From Paenibacillus amylolyticus (GTDB lineage Bacteria > Bacillota > Bacilli > Paenibacillales > Paenibacillaceae): a DNA stretch of 64,000 bases. The stretch lies in the NCBI RefSeq assembly GCF_003719335.1, contig NZ_RIAS01000007.1, positions 62,001 to 126,000 of the forward strand. Direction: 5' to 3'. This document shows, in pieces, positions 52,793 through 63,720 of the stretch. Under the pieces are notes generated by a model that made no database searches, was not told the DNA's origin, and saw only the letters and a list, made by a program, of their open reading frames with translations. Positions within the stretch are counted from its first letter, which is position 1, and each line of letters starts with the position of its first letter. Both the position numbers and the translations under genes were made by a program.

Positions 52793-55700
52793 ATGTACAG
52801 AAATAAGGCCAAGATCGTAATTGGCATCGTCTTATTATGGTGCGCTCAGATATGGGGAGCCTCCGCAGCGGGAGCGAGCGCAATAGACGATAAGGTCATT
52901 CAAGAAATCGATGGGTATATTGTAAAGCTTATGGAGGAATCAGGTATTCCCGGTCTTGCGGTCTCCATTGTGCAGGAAGGACAGGTAGCTTACGATCGAA
53001 ACTTCGGATATGCGGATGTAAAGAAGAAACTGCCTGTCACCAATCAAACGAGATTTGAGCTAGGTTCGACTACGAAGGCCTTTACCGCTCTTGGAATTTT
53101 GAATCTGGAGGACGAAGGCAAATTAAAGTTGACCGATACGGTAGAAGCTTATCTTCCGTGGTTCCATATGGAATTCGAGGGTGAGCGAGAGGCAATCACC
53201 ATTGGTCAGCTATTGCACCATACATCGGGCATCCCATATAACACGATCGGAGATATCCCTACGGAAGATTCGCCAACCGCCTTGGAAGAAACGGTAAGGA
53301 GGTTGGTCGGTACCGAGCTTGTCGAGAAACCGGGGAAGCAATTCGAATATGCGACCATTAATTACGACATACTCGGCTATATCATACAAACCATATCTGG
53401 ACAAACCTATCAGGATTATATCCGAGAGCACATTCTCAAGCCACTGGCTTTGAACGGTTCTGTCTTTTACGACGAGTACGACCAAGTACCGAATTTAGCG
53501 AAAGGTTACAAACCAGCCTTCTATCGTTATCGGGATTACTCGGCTCCTCTCTACACAGGAAATACGCCAGCAGGATACCTAATTACGACGAAGAATGATA
53601 TGGTGCGCTGGTTACAAATACAGCTTGGGATCGTTGAAGATATACCCGAGAGGTTAAAGAAACTGGTCGCAAAATCGCAAGTCCCGGATCGATCCGTCTA
53701 TCCGTCCATGGACGGGAGCTCCTATGCAATGGGGTGGTCCGTCTTTCAAATCGGTAGCGGTGAATTGTCGCATCTAGGGGCTAACCCTAATTACTCGTCG
53801 TACTTTGGATTCCGGCCGAATGATGGGATTGCCGTAGTTGTCATGGCGAATGCCAATTCAGACTATACGAATCTGATCGGCCATAATGTGATGAGAATGC
53901 TGTTGCATCAGGAAGTAACAAGCCTTAATTCCGATTTCTATAAAAAAATTGATAAGATGTCATCTTCAGTAACGGTTCTCTTTATTGGTATCGGACTATT
54001 ATCGTTATGGATGTTAGCCAGGTTGATGGTAGAGATTCTTAGAGGTATCCGACGCTTTGTTGGATTATCATTCAAGCGCATCCTATTCATTGTCTCGGGA
54101 GCGGCTTTTGTTCTAAGCTTGCTAATTGCGATCTATTTCCTTCCGGATGTCATGTTCTCCGGAATGCCTTGGAAGTTTGTGCTGGTGTGGGGACCGTTGA
54201 GTATTCCATCAGCGATTATAGCTATATCGGCGACGGCACTGATTTATTATTTATATCTAGCAGGCTCCATTCTCTTCGTAAAGCAGAATAACAGTTCGCT
54301 AGTCAATATCGCTCTAATGAGTGTCATGAGCGGATTCGGCAATGCTTTCTTGATTTTTGTCATCAACCAGCAATTGGTCCAAATGAACGGCGATCAATGG
54401 GCCGTGGGGTTAATGTATTACTTCGGAATTGGCTTACTATTGTATGTTGCGGGTCAGCGTCTGCTTAGGAAACGATTGATCGTCATCACGAACGACAATG
54501 TGTACCGCAAGAGAATGCAGATCATCGATACGATTCTGCGTGCAAGATATCAGACTGTCGAGAAGTACGGTAGAGATAAGATCATGGCCAGTTTGAATAA
54601 TGACACGGAAGTCGTAAGCACTTCCATCAACGTGGTTATAGGAGGACTTACAAACCTTGTTACATTGATTTGTTGCCTTGTATATCTCGGTACGTTAAGC
54701 TTGCCAGGGCTTCTCATATCTGTTCTATTAATCGGGCTGGCTGTGGGTGCTTATGCCATCGTGTCTCGACAAGCGGAACGTCTATGGGAAGAAACAAGAG
54801 ATATGCAAAATGCATTCTTCCGGTTTATCAATCATTTGATTTACGGTTTTAAGGAGCTAAGCTTGTCGGCTCGTAAACGCAAGGAGTTTCGAGAAGATAT
54901 GAACGAAATTAGCAATGCTTACCGGCAGAAGCGTGCACAAGGCGATATCGCCTTTGCTAACGTGTTTGTCCTTGGAGAACTTCTATTTACAATCGTGATC
55001 GGCAGCATCGCCTTCTTACTGCCTATGCTATTCAAGGATATATTGAGCGAAACCCTGAGGGGTTTCGTTTTTGTTTTCCTGTATATGACAGGACCCATTA
55101 ATGGCATTCTTAACTGCATTCCGCAAGCTACCCAAATGAAGATTAGCTGGAAGCGGATAAACGATCTCCTTCATGAAGTATCGAGTATTGCACCCTCCAA
55201 GGAAGAGATTACAGCAGTTGATCGAAGGGAAGCACAAAAGATCGATGTGATCGATGTAGCTTTTCATTATGGGGGCGATTCTTCCACATTCGGGATCGGG
55301 CCCATCAGCTGCAGCTTCGCGAAAGGACAAATCGTATTCATCACAGGCGGAAACGGAAGCGGGAAAACAACATTCGGTAAGCTGTTGACGGGTTTGTACG
55401 AACCTGCCGCTGGGAGCATTCACATTGACGGACATGTTGCGAATCCTGCAGATATTGGCGAGGTGTTCTCTCCGGTGTTTAGCGATTATCACTTGTTCGA
55501 GAAGCTATATGGGATTGATACGAAGGGACGCGACTCTGAAGTAGCCCGTTATCTAACCTTGCTGGGGTTGGAAGAGAAGGTTGCCGTTCTGAACAATGAG
55601 TTCAGTACAATTGACCTATCCGCGGGGCAACGAAAACGACTAGCTTTGTTCATGAGTTATTTGGACGATCGACCTTTCTTGTTCTTCGACGAGTGGGCTG

Positions 55701-55861
55701 CAGATCAAGATCCGGAATTCAGAAGGTTCTTTTACACCGAGCTGTTGCCTAATTTGAGAGCAAAAGGGAAGGGCGTAATCGCGATTACGCATGACGATCA
55801 ATATTACGGCGTTGCTGATAGAGTACTCAAATTTGAGCTAGGAAAGTTACAAGGGACATAA
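52793..55861 (+). CDS. ClbP/ZmaM-like prodrug peptidase fused to an ABC exporter
   Basis: A 1022-residue membrane protein. After a signal segment, a beta-lactamase-fold serine peptidase (residues about 30-370) has Ser92 and Lys95 in GSTTKAF, Tyr186 in EYATINY, and HLGANPNYSSYFG; ClbP uses Ser95, Lys98 and Tyr186. Three membrane helices follow (about 390-490), as in ClbP. Then comes an ABC exporter with its own membrane domain and an ATPase: Walker A ITGGNGSGKTTFGK, signature IDLSAGQRKRLAL, Walker B FLFFDEWAADQD. ZmaM and XcnG share this layout. The partner is NRPS2, which would install the D-Asn cap it removes. Confidence 0.92.
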   Translation: MYRNKAKIVIGIVLLWCAQIWGASAAGASAIDDKVIQEIDGYIVKLMEESGIPGLAVSIVQEGQVAYDRNFGYADVKKKLPVTNQTRFELGSTTKAFTALGILNLEDEGKLKLTDTVEAYLPWFHMEFEGEREAITIGQLLHHTSGIPYNTIGDIPTEDSPTALEETVRRLVGTELVEKPGKQFEYATINYDILGYIIQTISGQTYQDYIREHILKPLALNGSVFYDEYDQVPNLAKGYKPAFYRYRDYSAPLYTGNTPAGYLITTKNDMVRWLQIQLGIVEDIPERLKKLVAKSQVPDRSVYPSMDGSSYAMGWSVFQIGSGELSHLGANPNYSSYFGFRPNDGIAVVVMANANSDYTNLIGHNVMRMLLHQEVTSLNSDFYKKIDKMSSSVTVLFIGIGLLSLWMLARLMVEILRGIRRFVGLSFKRILFIVSGAAFVLSLLIAIYFLPDVMFSGMPWKFVLVWGPLSIPSAIIAISATALIYYLYLAGSILFVKQNNSSLVNIALMSVMSGFGNAFLIFVINQQLVQMNGDQWAVGLMYYFGIGLLLYVAGQRLLRKRLIVITNDNVYRKRMQIIDTILRARYQTVEKYGRDKIMASLNNDTEVVSTSINVVIGGLTNLVTLICCLVYLGTLSLPGLLISVLLIGLAVGAYAIVSRQAERLWEETRDMQNAFFRFINHLIYGFKELSLSARKRKEFREDMNEISNAYRQKRAQGDIAFANVFVLGELLFTIVIGSIAFLLPMLFKDILSETLRGFVFVFLYMTGPINGILNCIPQATQMKISWKRINDLLHEVSSIAPSKEEITAVDRREAQKIDVIDVAFHYGGDSSTFGIGPISCSFAKGQIVFITGGNGSGKTTFGKLLTGLYEPAAGSIHIDGHVANPADIGEVFSPVFSDYHLFEKLYGIDTKGRDSEVARYLTLLGLEEKVAVLNNEFSTIDLSAGQRKRLALFMSYLDDRPFLFFDEWAADQDPEFRRFFYTELLPNLRAKGKGVIAITHDDQYYGVADRVLKFELGKLQGT

Positions 55862-56169
55862 AAATTTATGCATGACTGACGTTCAAGAGAGATGGGGAGG
55901 AAATGAATTTTTTTGAAAAAGAATGTTCGTTTTTTGTTTGATATGCCTCTGATGCAATTAAATGGGAGCCAAACATAAATCTCTGATGTGGCCAGAATTA
56001 TGGATATCAGCGGCTTTGATGGTGCCCTTATGTATTATCAGCACAATACAGCTTTTTGTTACCTTAGGAAATCGATCAGAACTTTCTTATTATTCATTAG
56101 GTTTTTTGTCAGGTGAGAGTTTCAATAATTTTTATTACCTTCATTGGGAAAATTAATTTGGAGGAGAAG
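55862..56169. other. Gap before NRPS3, possible small membrane protein
   Basis: A 64-codon frame (55962-56156) has one hydrophobic segment (ISAALMVPLCIISTIQLFV) but no clear ribosome site, so it is not called. No copy of the duplicated NRPS leader and no terminator is seen, so NRPS3 may be read from the preceding operon. Confidence 0.4.
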
Positions 56170-59100
56170 ATGATGAGTACTAATTTGATTGCTCGAGATA
56201 ACGTGGAAGATATTTTACCACTAACTTCTATACAAAAAGGAATGCTATTTCAACAACTTATGTCACCCGACACCAGCGAATATTTTGTACAGCTTCATAT
56301 TAAGTTAGAGGGATCAATCTTTTTGGAAACATTCATTAATGCATGGAATCTTATAATAAAAAATAATGAAATGCTTAGGACGTTTTTTAGGTGGGATAAG
56401 ATCGAGGAACCAATTCAGATTATTCTAAAAGAACATCAGTTGAATTTTATAACTTTTGATTTATCTGGTGAAAACAAAGAAAATCAAGATAAACGATTAA
56501 AAGAAATTATTTCTGATGACAAGATGAAAAAATTTAATTTGACTGAGGTTCCATTTCGAATTACATTAATAAAATTAACCGAAAATAACTATTCGTTGCT
56601 TATTTCGAATCATCATATTATTTATGATGGTTGGAGTACTGCAATATTAATAGAAGAGTTTTTAAATCACTACTCTTCGATGTTTATGGGAAACGAACCG
56701 AATATACGCATTAAATCCAAATTTAGAGAATTTGTCAAAACCGAATATTCCTCAGTTATTGATGATGTTTTTTGGTCAAATTATTTATTAGATATTGAAT
56801 CTTATCCATTACTTAATGGTTCATGGGATAAACAAAGAGACGAAAAAGATTTTAGAACATACGAAACAATTGGAACTAGAGAACTAAGCCAACAAGTAAT
56901 AAATAAAGCACGTGAACAGAGGGTCTCACAATCAAGCATATTTTTTTTGGCTTGGGGGATAACACTTCAAAAGTACTTAGACCACAATGATATTGTGTTC
57001 GGTATTACGTTATCACAAAGAAATGAAAGTATTCCAGGTATTATGGAAAGTATTGGTTTGTATATCAATACTCTGCCGTTAAGACTTAAGTTTAGTTGTG
57101 AAGATATGGTAAACGATCAATTACAAACGGTAAATAATAATGTGACAGAGTTATCGCGACAAAGGAATACATCCTTAGTTGATTTAAACAATTATGTTAA
57201 TTCGAAAGATGCTTTATTTGATACTCTCGTTGTTGTGGAAAATTACCCGATAAATAAAGCAATGATTAAAAAAAATGAATTTCTAGATATAACAGGATAT
57301 ATGGTAGATGAGCATACCAATTATCCTTTAAGTATGGCCATTACATTGAATGATGTATTTCAGGTGAACTTCACATACGATACATCGCTATATTCAGAAG
57401 AGGTAGTTAAGAATTTAGCTACTCACTTTATGACTTGCATAAAAGAACTAGTGAACAGTAATTTTGTAAGCACTAAAATTAGTGATATTTCCATTATTGA
57501 TGCAGTTGAAGAGAGTTCAATTCTTGATTTAAATAAAAAAACTGTTAGTTATGAGGATTTTAAACCAATACATTACCTTATTGAAGATCAAACTAGTTTG
57601 ACTCCAAATAATATAGCTGTGAAATTCAAAAATATGGAACTAACATACAAAGAATTGAATGGTAAAGCTAATGATCTCTCCAGAATATTAATAAAAAATG
57701 GGGTGACAAATGGTCAGTTTGTTCCGATATATATTGATCACTCATTAGAACTTGTTATTGCAATATTTGCGGTTATGAAAATTGGAGCAGTATTTGTTCC
57801 TATTGATACTAAGTGGCCTAAAAATCGAATTTCAGATATCTATAAACAACTCGGTGAAGTAAAAGTGACATTAACTAGCATTGTCGAGGCTGATCAACTG
57901 GGGTTACCCACAAAGTTGATAAAAATTTTAACTGATCAGTTGAATATAATTCCTAATAACCCTAGTATTAACGTTCAATTGGATGACCCTATTTATTGTA
58001 TTTTTACATCCGGTTCTACTGGGAAACCAAAAGGGGTAATCATACCTCATCAAGGGATAACTAATAGATTTTATTGGATGAATGAATACTTCGAAAGCAA
58101 TACAGTAGTGCCTGTTACACTTCAAACTACTAGATATGTCTACGATAGTGCTGTTTGGCAGCTTTATTGGCCATTAATTTGTGGAGGAAAAACAGTTATA
58201 TTACCTTCGGACTTTGAGTTTCTTCCAGATAATGTATTAAAAATAATCGATGAGAACGATGTTAACGTAATAGACTTCGTGCCATCAGTATTTAATACGT
58301 TTGTAGATAATCTACAGTTTGGCGCAGACTTGAAAAGTCAATTGAAGTCTATTCGCCATATCATTGTAGGTGGTGAAGAAGCGAATATAAGTCCTATAAG
58401 AAAAATTATGGAGGAACTACCAACTATTAAATTTACGAATTTATACGGCCCTACTGAAGCTAGTATAGGTTGTGTTTTTTACCAGATAAAAGATAGCGAA
58501 TTAAACAAGATTCCAATTGGTAAGCCGATTAATAATATGGACGTTTACATTCTAGATGGAAATCAAAAACTTATGCCTATAGGCCAAAAGGGAGAAATAT
58601 ATATATCTGGTGTTGGTCTTGGGATTGGATATGTCAACGATCCAGATAATACTAAAAAGGCTTTCGTCAAAAAAAGTTTTGGATATAGAGGTTTATTATA
58701 TAAAACAGGTGATCTCGGTAGATGGCTTCCAAATGGAGAACTAGAATATTTGGGGAGGATAGATAATCAAATCAAGAAAAGTGGACATCGCATAGAACTT
58801 TCAGAAATTGATTCCGTATTATTAAAATTTAGTGATGCTACAAATATTGTAACAATTGTAACTGAAGATAAACAAATTATTACTTTTTATCATTCAAAAG
58901 ACAAATCAATAGATTTGAAGAGTATTGCAATTAGAAAATTACCGAGATACATGGTTTCAAATCACTATGTTCATATAGAGAAGTTTCCTTTAACTCTATC
59001 AGGAAAAGTTGATAAGAATCAATTATTAACATATTTTCATCAAGAAAATAAAACAAATCAAATAGTTGAGCCAAGTAGTGAATATGAAATTGAGCTAAGT

Positions 59101-62100
59101 AAAATATGGGGCCGAATATTTAATACCGAAAAAATGATAGGTGTCGATGAGGATTTTTTTGATCTTGGGGGGCATTCATTGTTAATAATGTCACTAAGAT
59201 CAGAAATATTAAAGAGATTTAATGTATCAATTCTTTTAAGTAGTTTGTTTGATATTTCAACGATTAAAGGGCAGGGAGAAATCATAAAGGAGAAATTAAA
59301 GGATAAAACACTTAATACTTCTAATAAACTACAAACAAATACATTGGATCATTATCCATTATCATCTGCACAAAACCGAATGTATATATTGCATCAAATG
59401 TATGTAGACAGTACTGTGAATAACATGTCGGGGATAGTTCGATTGTCAAAGAATGTATCACAAGATAGAATTGAATTCGCATTTAATTCATTGATTTCCA
59501 GACACGACATTTTACGTACGGCTTTCATGAATGATGAAGGACAAATTATACAAAAAGTTTTTCCAAAAGTGAGTTTCAGCTTGGAGTTATTCGACAGTAG
59601 GATTCAGCCCTTACGTGACATTTATTTAGAGTTTATAAAACCTTTTGAGTTAGAAAAGCCTTGTCAATTTAGGGCAGCTTTAATATCTACTGATGAAGAT
59701 CATTCGATATTACTAGTCGATATCCACCATATTATATCAGACGGTATGAGTGTTGAGATTATGATTAAGGAATTAGAATTACTTTATTATAATAGAAGTA
59801 TACCAGAGCCTAGATATCAGTATTCCGATTTTATAAAATGGCAACAAGAAAAAAACAAAAACCAGGGATTTTTAGAACACGAAAAGTACTGGATTGATAC
59901 TCTTAATGAAAATATACCAGTACTTCAACTCCCTACAGATTTCCCAAGACCTGCGATAAAAAAAAATATTGGTGATAGGTATGATTGTTGGATTAGTGAT
60001 ACTGAAATCATAAGTAATTTATACTTTCTAAGTAGAAAAACTAATACTACTGTTTTTATTACATTATTAACTGCATTTTATGTATTACTACAAAAGTACA
60101 GTGGACAAAACAATTTGATCGTAGGAACGCCAGTTTCTGGGAGGATTAACTCAGAATTTAACGATACTGTAGGACTCTTTATGAATGTAGTACCTTTAAA
60201 ATGTACTATCGATTCTACTAAAACATTTGAAGAGCTGGCAATTGAAGTAAAAGAATTATTTCTTGGAGCGCTTGAATACCAGGACTATCCTATTGAATCA
60301 TTGATTAAGAAAGTAATATTAGAACGAGATCTCAGTAGAAATCCTTTATACGACGCAATGTTTAGTTACGAATCGAGTTTGGAATCTGAAAAATCAGATA
60401 TTTTTGGGGATTACACTTATATTAATAAAAGTACCTCGAAACTGGATCTAACTTTATTGGTTGAGGAGAAGAAGGACGGACTATTATTTTCAATTGAGTA
60501 TGATACTACTCTTTTTAAGGAGAAAACAATCACCCGGATGATGGGCCATTATTTGACTATTATTGATCAAATTATAGCAAATTCTAAAATTAATCTGGAA
60601 GATATTGCGATTGTAACGGAACAAGAAAGGTATGAGTTGTTGTTTGGCTTTAATTCTGAAAAGAGAATCTCGCAACCATTCCATTCTATTGTTTCTTTAA
60701 TTGAAAAATATGCAAAATCTAGATTAAATGACAAAGCAATTTATTTTGGTAGTGAATATTACACTTATAAAGAGATTCTTGAAAGTGTAAATAAAATCTC
60801 TGCTGCTTTGAAGGAAAAAGGTATATCAAAAGGTGATGTTGTAGCCTTGCTTTTGAATAGATCACTTGAATTGATTCCTTTAATTCTTGCATTATTAAAA
60901 GTCGGCGCAGCATATCTGCCAATTGATAATAATACACCAAAAGAAAGAATTAGATATATGTTGGAAGATTCTAAGGCAACTCTACTAATTACAGATCAAA
61001 AAGATTCTTACAATATTACAATAGTTTCTCTTTCTGAGTTAAGTAACTCATCGACAAGCCAGGGAAATGGTTTGGATTTAGTTTATAATTATCCAGGTGA
61101 CTTAGCCTATTTAATCTACACTTCAGGTTCTACCGGTAAACCTAAGGGAGTTGAAATAGAGCATAGATCTCTTACAAATCTAATATATGCAATAAACGAG
61201 AAAATACCGTTTGAAAGAAGGAATAAGATAATATGTTTGACAACTGTTTCATTTGATATTTTTGTATTGGAGACTCTTATTCCGTTAGCTAATGGGATGC
61301 AAGTTATTTTGGCAAACGAGAATGATATCAATGATCCCAAAAGAACAGTTTCTTTAATGGAAAATCATAGCGTAGATTCAATTCAATCCACACCTTCTAG
61401 AATGGGGATTTTAATTAAACAAATGAACCGTAAGGTACTGGATAACTTGAAGATCGTATTAATCGGGGGTGAACAATTCCCGTTAAATTTACTTACGGAG
61501 TTAAAAGAAAAGACAAACGCAAGGATTTTTAATATGTATGGTCCAACAGAAACAACCGTATGGTCTACGGTAGGGGAACTAACAGATTCAACTAATATTC
61601 ATATTGGGAAACCAATTTCTAATACCCAAATATTTATACTAGACCATAAGAAGAGACCTCTACCTGTTGGGGTTATTGGAGAGTTGTATATCGGCGGAGA
61701 TGGAATCGCAAGAGGGTACACAAATAAAAAATTAACTGATGATAGATTTGTAGATGATCCATTTTTCAATAATAAAATGTATCAGACAGGGGATTTAGCT
61801 AGATGGATGCCAGATGGCACTATTGAATTATTTGGTCGAATAGATCATCAGGTTAAGGTTAGGGGATACAGAATTGAATTAGAAGAGGTTGAAAGAGTAA
61901 TTGCAAGCTATAATCCATCTTTAGAAACAGCTGTAGTGAAGAAGAAAGGAAATAGTAAGGAAGATGTATTGTGTGCATATTTTCGTAGTGATATCAATTT
62001 AACTACGGAGGAGTTAATGAACTATTGCCAACACTATCTTCCTTATTATATGATACCCAATTATTTTATTAGATTGGATCATATTCCGCTTAATGTTAAT

Positions 62101-63720
62101 GGGAAAATCGATAGGAAGTTATTGAGTGAAATAGAGTTATCGGAGCGAGAAGAGATATCTTCAATAGAACCTCAAAATGAAATTCAAAAGAACTTAATAG
62201 ATTTATGGAAAAAAGCGATGTCCATTGACTATGAGATAAATATAAATACAGATTTCTTTGTAATTGGTGGACATTCCCTTAGCTTAATAACGTTGTCCCA
62301 TTATATTACCGAAGCATATGATGTTGAAATCCCAATTGTTGATCTATTTCGTTATTCTACAATAGAGCAACAAGCCTCATTAATTGAAAGATCAAAGCAA
62401 AATGTAAACTATATGGTTGAACCTGTAAGAAAGAAAGAAGCGTATCCATTAACAGCTGAACAAAGTCGTATGTTTATTTTAAGTAATATAAACGAAAATG
62501 ATACTAGCTATAATGTTCCTGTTAATTTACATTTTACTGGGGATTTAGACGTTGACAAACTAGTTTCAACTATTCAAGAGATCGTAAATCGTCATGATTC
62601 TTTAAGAACATATATTGATTACGTGGATGGCCAATTTCTTCAGAAAGTTATAGAAAATATGGAAATAACTATTGAGCGTATTGGTGCCAGTGAAGAGGAA
62701 GTTCATAAAATTATTAAGAACTTTGTTAGACCTTTCGATGTAACAAAGCCTCCATTAATTCGAGCATGTTTAATAGAAATAAATCACGAAAGCTATATAC
62801 TGGTAATGGATATGCACCATATAATAACAGATGGTACTTCAATCTCTATATTGGCGGAGGAATTTTATAATCTATACAATGGAGAGGAGTTAAAGGAATT
62901 AACTCTCCAATATAAGGATTACGCAGTATGGCAGCAAGATGAAAGGAATAAATTAGCCTTTTTAAAAGCGGAGACATATTGGACTAAGCATATCAGTAAT
63001 AGAAATTCAAAAAAAGTTAGCCTTCCAGCTGATATTATTGAAGTTCATAATGAAGATGACAACCTAGGTAAAGTGCTACAAACATCACTCAGTCCAGTTT
63101 TGGTATCAAAAATCAGGGGAATTGCTCAAAACAGTAAAACAACAATAAATGCTATCATGCTCACCGCATATAAAATATTACTACATGGATACACAAAAGA
63201 AAAAGATATCGTAATCGGAGTTCCGCTATCATGTAGAGAAAATGGATTGGATAGGGTAGTTGGAAATTTTGTGAATACTATGCCATTTCGAACTGAACTT
63301 AATCCAACTAATACTGCTTCTGAGTTATTAAATCAGGTCTCGAAAACAATGTTGGAGGCAATCACGAATCGTAATTACCAATTAGATTGGTTGATAGCAA
63401 AACTAAATCTTCAAGGTAACTACCAAAGTAATCCGCTATTCGATACCGTTTTTATTTATCAATATAGAAAAGAACTATTGAAATTAGCAGATTTAGAAGT
63501 TGAATTATGTCCATGGAGGGAACTACAAGTACAATTCGATATTCAATTTGCCATTGAGGAATCGCTAGAGTCGATAATATTATCAATAGAATATAGTACT
63601 AGCAAATACTCAAAGGACGCTATCCATAAATTTGCTGAAAATTATATTGATATATTGCAACAAATAACTATTGATCCTGATCAAATGGTAAACAATATAG
63701 TTTGTCACTTTAATATCTGA
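56170..63720 (+). CDS. NRPS3: C-A-T-C-A(Gly)-T-C
   Basis: About 2516 residues. C1 (VEDILPLTSIQKGMLFQ start, HHIIYDGWS near 146) is of the type that accepts a D-residue donor. A1 (YCIFTSGSTGKPKG near 608) has a variant core YDSAVWQL with specificity residues D-S-W-D-I-G-L-I-G; I cannot match this to a substrate. T1 is LGGHSL near 998 and C2 is HHIISDG near 1185. A2 (near 1646) gives D-I-L-Q-L-G-M-V-W, a Gly-like code. T2 is IGGHS near 2031. The terminal C domain has HHIITDG near 2215 and no thioesterase follows. GGAGGAGAAG precedes the ATG pair at 56170/56173. Strongly AT-rich, with NRPS1-like organisation. Confidence 0.93.
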   Translation: MMSTNLIARDNVEDILPLTSIQKGMLFQQLMSPDTSEYFVQLHIKLEGSIFLETFINAWNLIIKNNEMLRTFFRWDKIEEPIQIILKEHQLNFITFDLSGENKENQDKRLKEIISDDKMKKFNLTEVPFRITLIKLTENNYSLLISNHHIIYDGWSTAILIEEFLNHYSSMFMGNEPNIRIKSKFREFVKTEYSSVIDDVFWSNYLLDIESYPLLNGSWDKQRDEKDFRTYETIGTRELSQQVINKAREQRVSQSSIFFLAWGITLQKYLDHNDIVFGITLSQRNESIPGIMESIGLYINTLPLRLKFSCEDMVNDQLQTVNNNVTELSRQRNTSLVDLNNYVNSKDALFDTLVVVENYPINKAMIKKNEFLDITGYMVDEHTNYPLSMAITLNDVFQVNFTYDTSLYSEEVVKNLATHFMTCIKELVNSNFVSTKISDISIIDAVEESSILDLNKKTVSYEDFKPIHYLIEDQTSLTPNNIAVKFKNMELTYKELNGKANDLSRILIKNGVTNGQFVPIYIDHSLELVIAIFAVMKIGAVFVPIDTKWPKNRISDIYKQLGEVKVTLTSIVEADQLGLPTKLIKILTDQLNIIPNNPSINVQLDDPIYCIFTSGSTGKPKGVIIPHQGITNRFYWMNEYFESNTVVPVTLQTTRYVYDSAVWQLYWPLICGGKTVILPSDFEFLPDNVLKIIDENDVNVIDFVPSVFNTFVDNLQFGADLKSQLKSIRHIIVGGEEANISPIRKIMEELPTIKFTNLYGPTEASIGCVFYQIKDSELNKIPIGKPINNMDVYILDGNQKLMPIGQKGEIYISGVGLGIGYVNDPDNTKKAFVKKSFGYRGLLYKTGDLGRWLPNGELEYLGRIDNQIKKSGHRIELSEIDSVLLKFSDATNIVTIVTEDKQIITFYHSKDKSIDLKSIAIRKLPRYMVSNHYVHIEKFPLTLSGKVDKNQLLTYFHQENKTNQIVEPSSEYEIELSKIWGRIFNTEKMIGVDEDFFDLGGHSLLIMSLRSEILKRFNVSILLSSLFDISTIKGQGEIIKEKLKDKTLNTSNKLQTNTLDHYPLSSAQNRMYILHQMYVDSTVNNMSGIVRLSKNVSQDRIEFAFNSLISRHDILRTAFMNDEGQIIQKVFPKVSFSLELFDSRIQPLRDIYLEFIKPFELEKPCQFRAALISTDEDHSILLVDIHHIISDGMSVEIMIKELELLYYNRSIPEPRYQYSDFIKWQQEKNKNQGFLEHEKYWIDTLNENIPVLQLPTDFPRPAIKKNIGDRYDCWISDTEIISNLYFLSRKTNTTVFITLLTAFYVLLQKYSGQNNLIVGTPVSGRINSEFNDTVGLFMNVVPLKCTIDSTKTFEELAIEVKELFLGALEYQDYPIESLIKKVILERDLSRNPLYDAMFSYESSLESEKSDIFGDYTYINKSTSKLDLTLLVEEKKDGLLFSIEYDTTLFKEKTITRMMGHYLTIIDQIIANSKINLEDIAIVTEQERYELLFGFNSEKRISQPFHSIVSLIEKYAKSRLNDKAIYFGSEYYTYKEILESVNKISAALKEKGISKGDVVALLLNRSLELIPLILALLKVGAAYLPIDNNTPKERIRYMLEDSKATLLITDQKDSYNITIVSLSELSNSSTSQGNGLDLVYNYPGDLAYLIYTSGSTGKPKGVEIEHRSLTNLIYAINEKIPFERRNKIICLTTVSFDIFVLETLIPLANGMQVILANENDINDPKRTVSLMENHSVDSIQSTPSRMGILIKQMNRKVLDNLKIVLIGGEQFPLNLLTELKEKTNARIFNMYGPTETTVWSTVGELTDSTNIHIGKPISNTQIFILDHKKRPLPVGVIGELYIGGDGIARGYTNKKLTDDRFVDDPFFNNKMYQTGDLARWMPDGTIELFGRIDHQVKVRGYRIELEEVERVIASYNPSLETAVVKKKGNSKEDVLCAYFRSDINLTTEELMNYCQHYLPYYMIPNYFIRLDHIPLNVNGKIDRKLLSEIELSEREEISSIEPQNEIQKNLIDLWKKAMSIDYEININTDFFVIGGHSLSLITLSHYITEAYDVEIPIVDLFRYSTIEQQASLIERSKQNVNYMVEPVRKKEAYPLTAEQSRMFILSNINENDTSYNVPVNLHFTGDLDVDKLVSTIQEIVNRHDSLRTYIDYVDGQFLQKVIENMEITIERIGASEEEVHKIIKNFVRPFDVTKPPLIRACLIEINHESYILVMDMHHIITDGTSISILAEEFYNLYNGEELKELTLQYKDYAVWQQDERNKLAFLKAETYWTKHISNRNSKKVSLPADIIEVHNEDDNLGKVLQTSLSPVLVSKIRGIAQNSKTTINAIMLTAYKILLHGYTKEKDIVIGVPLSCRENGLDRVVGNFVNTMPFRTELNPTNTASELLNQVSKTMLEAITNRNYQLDWLIAKLNLQGNYQSNPLFDTVFIYQYRKELLKLADLEVELCPWRELQVQFDIQFAIEESLESIILSIEYSTSKYSKDAIHKFAENYIDILQQITIDPDQMVNNIVCHFNI

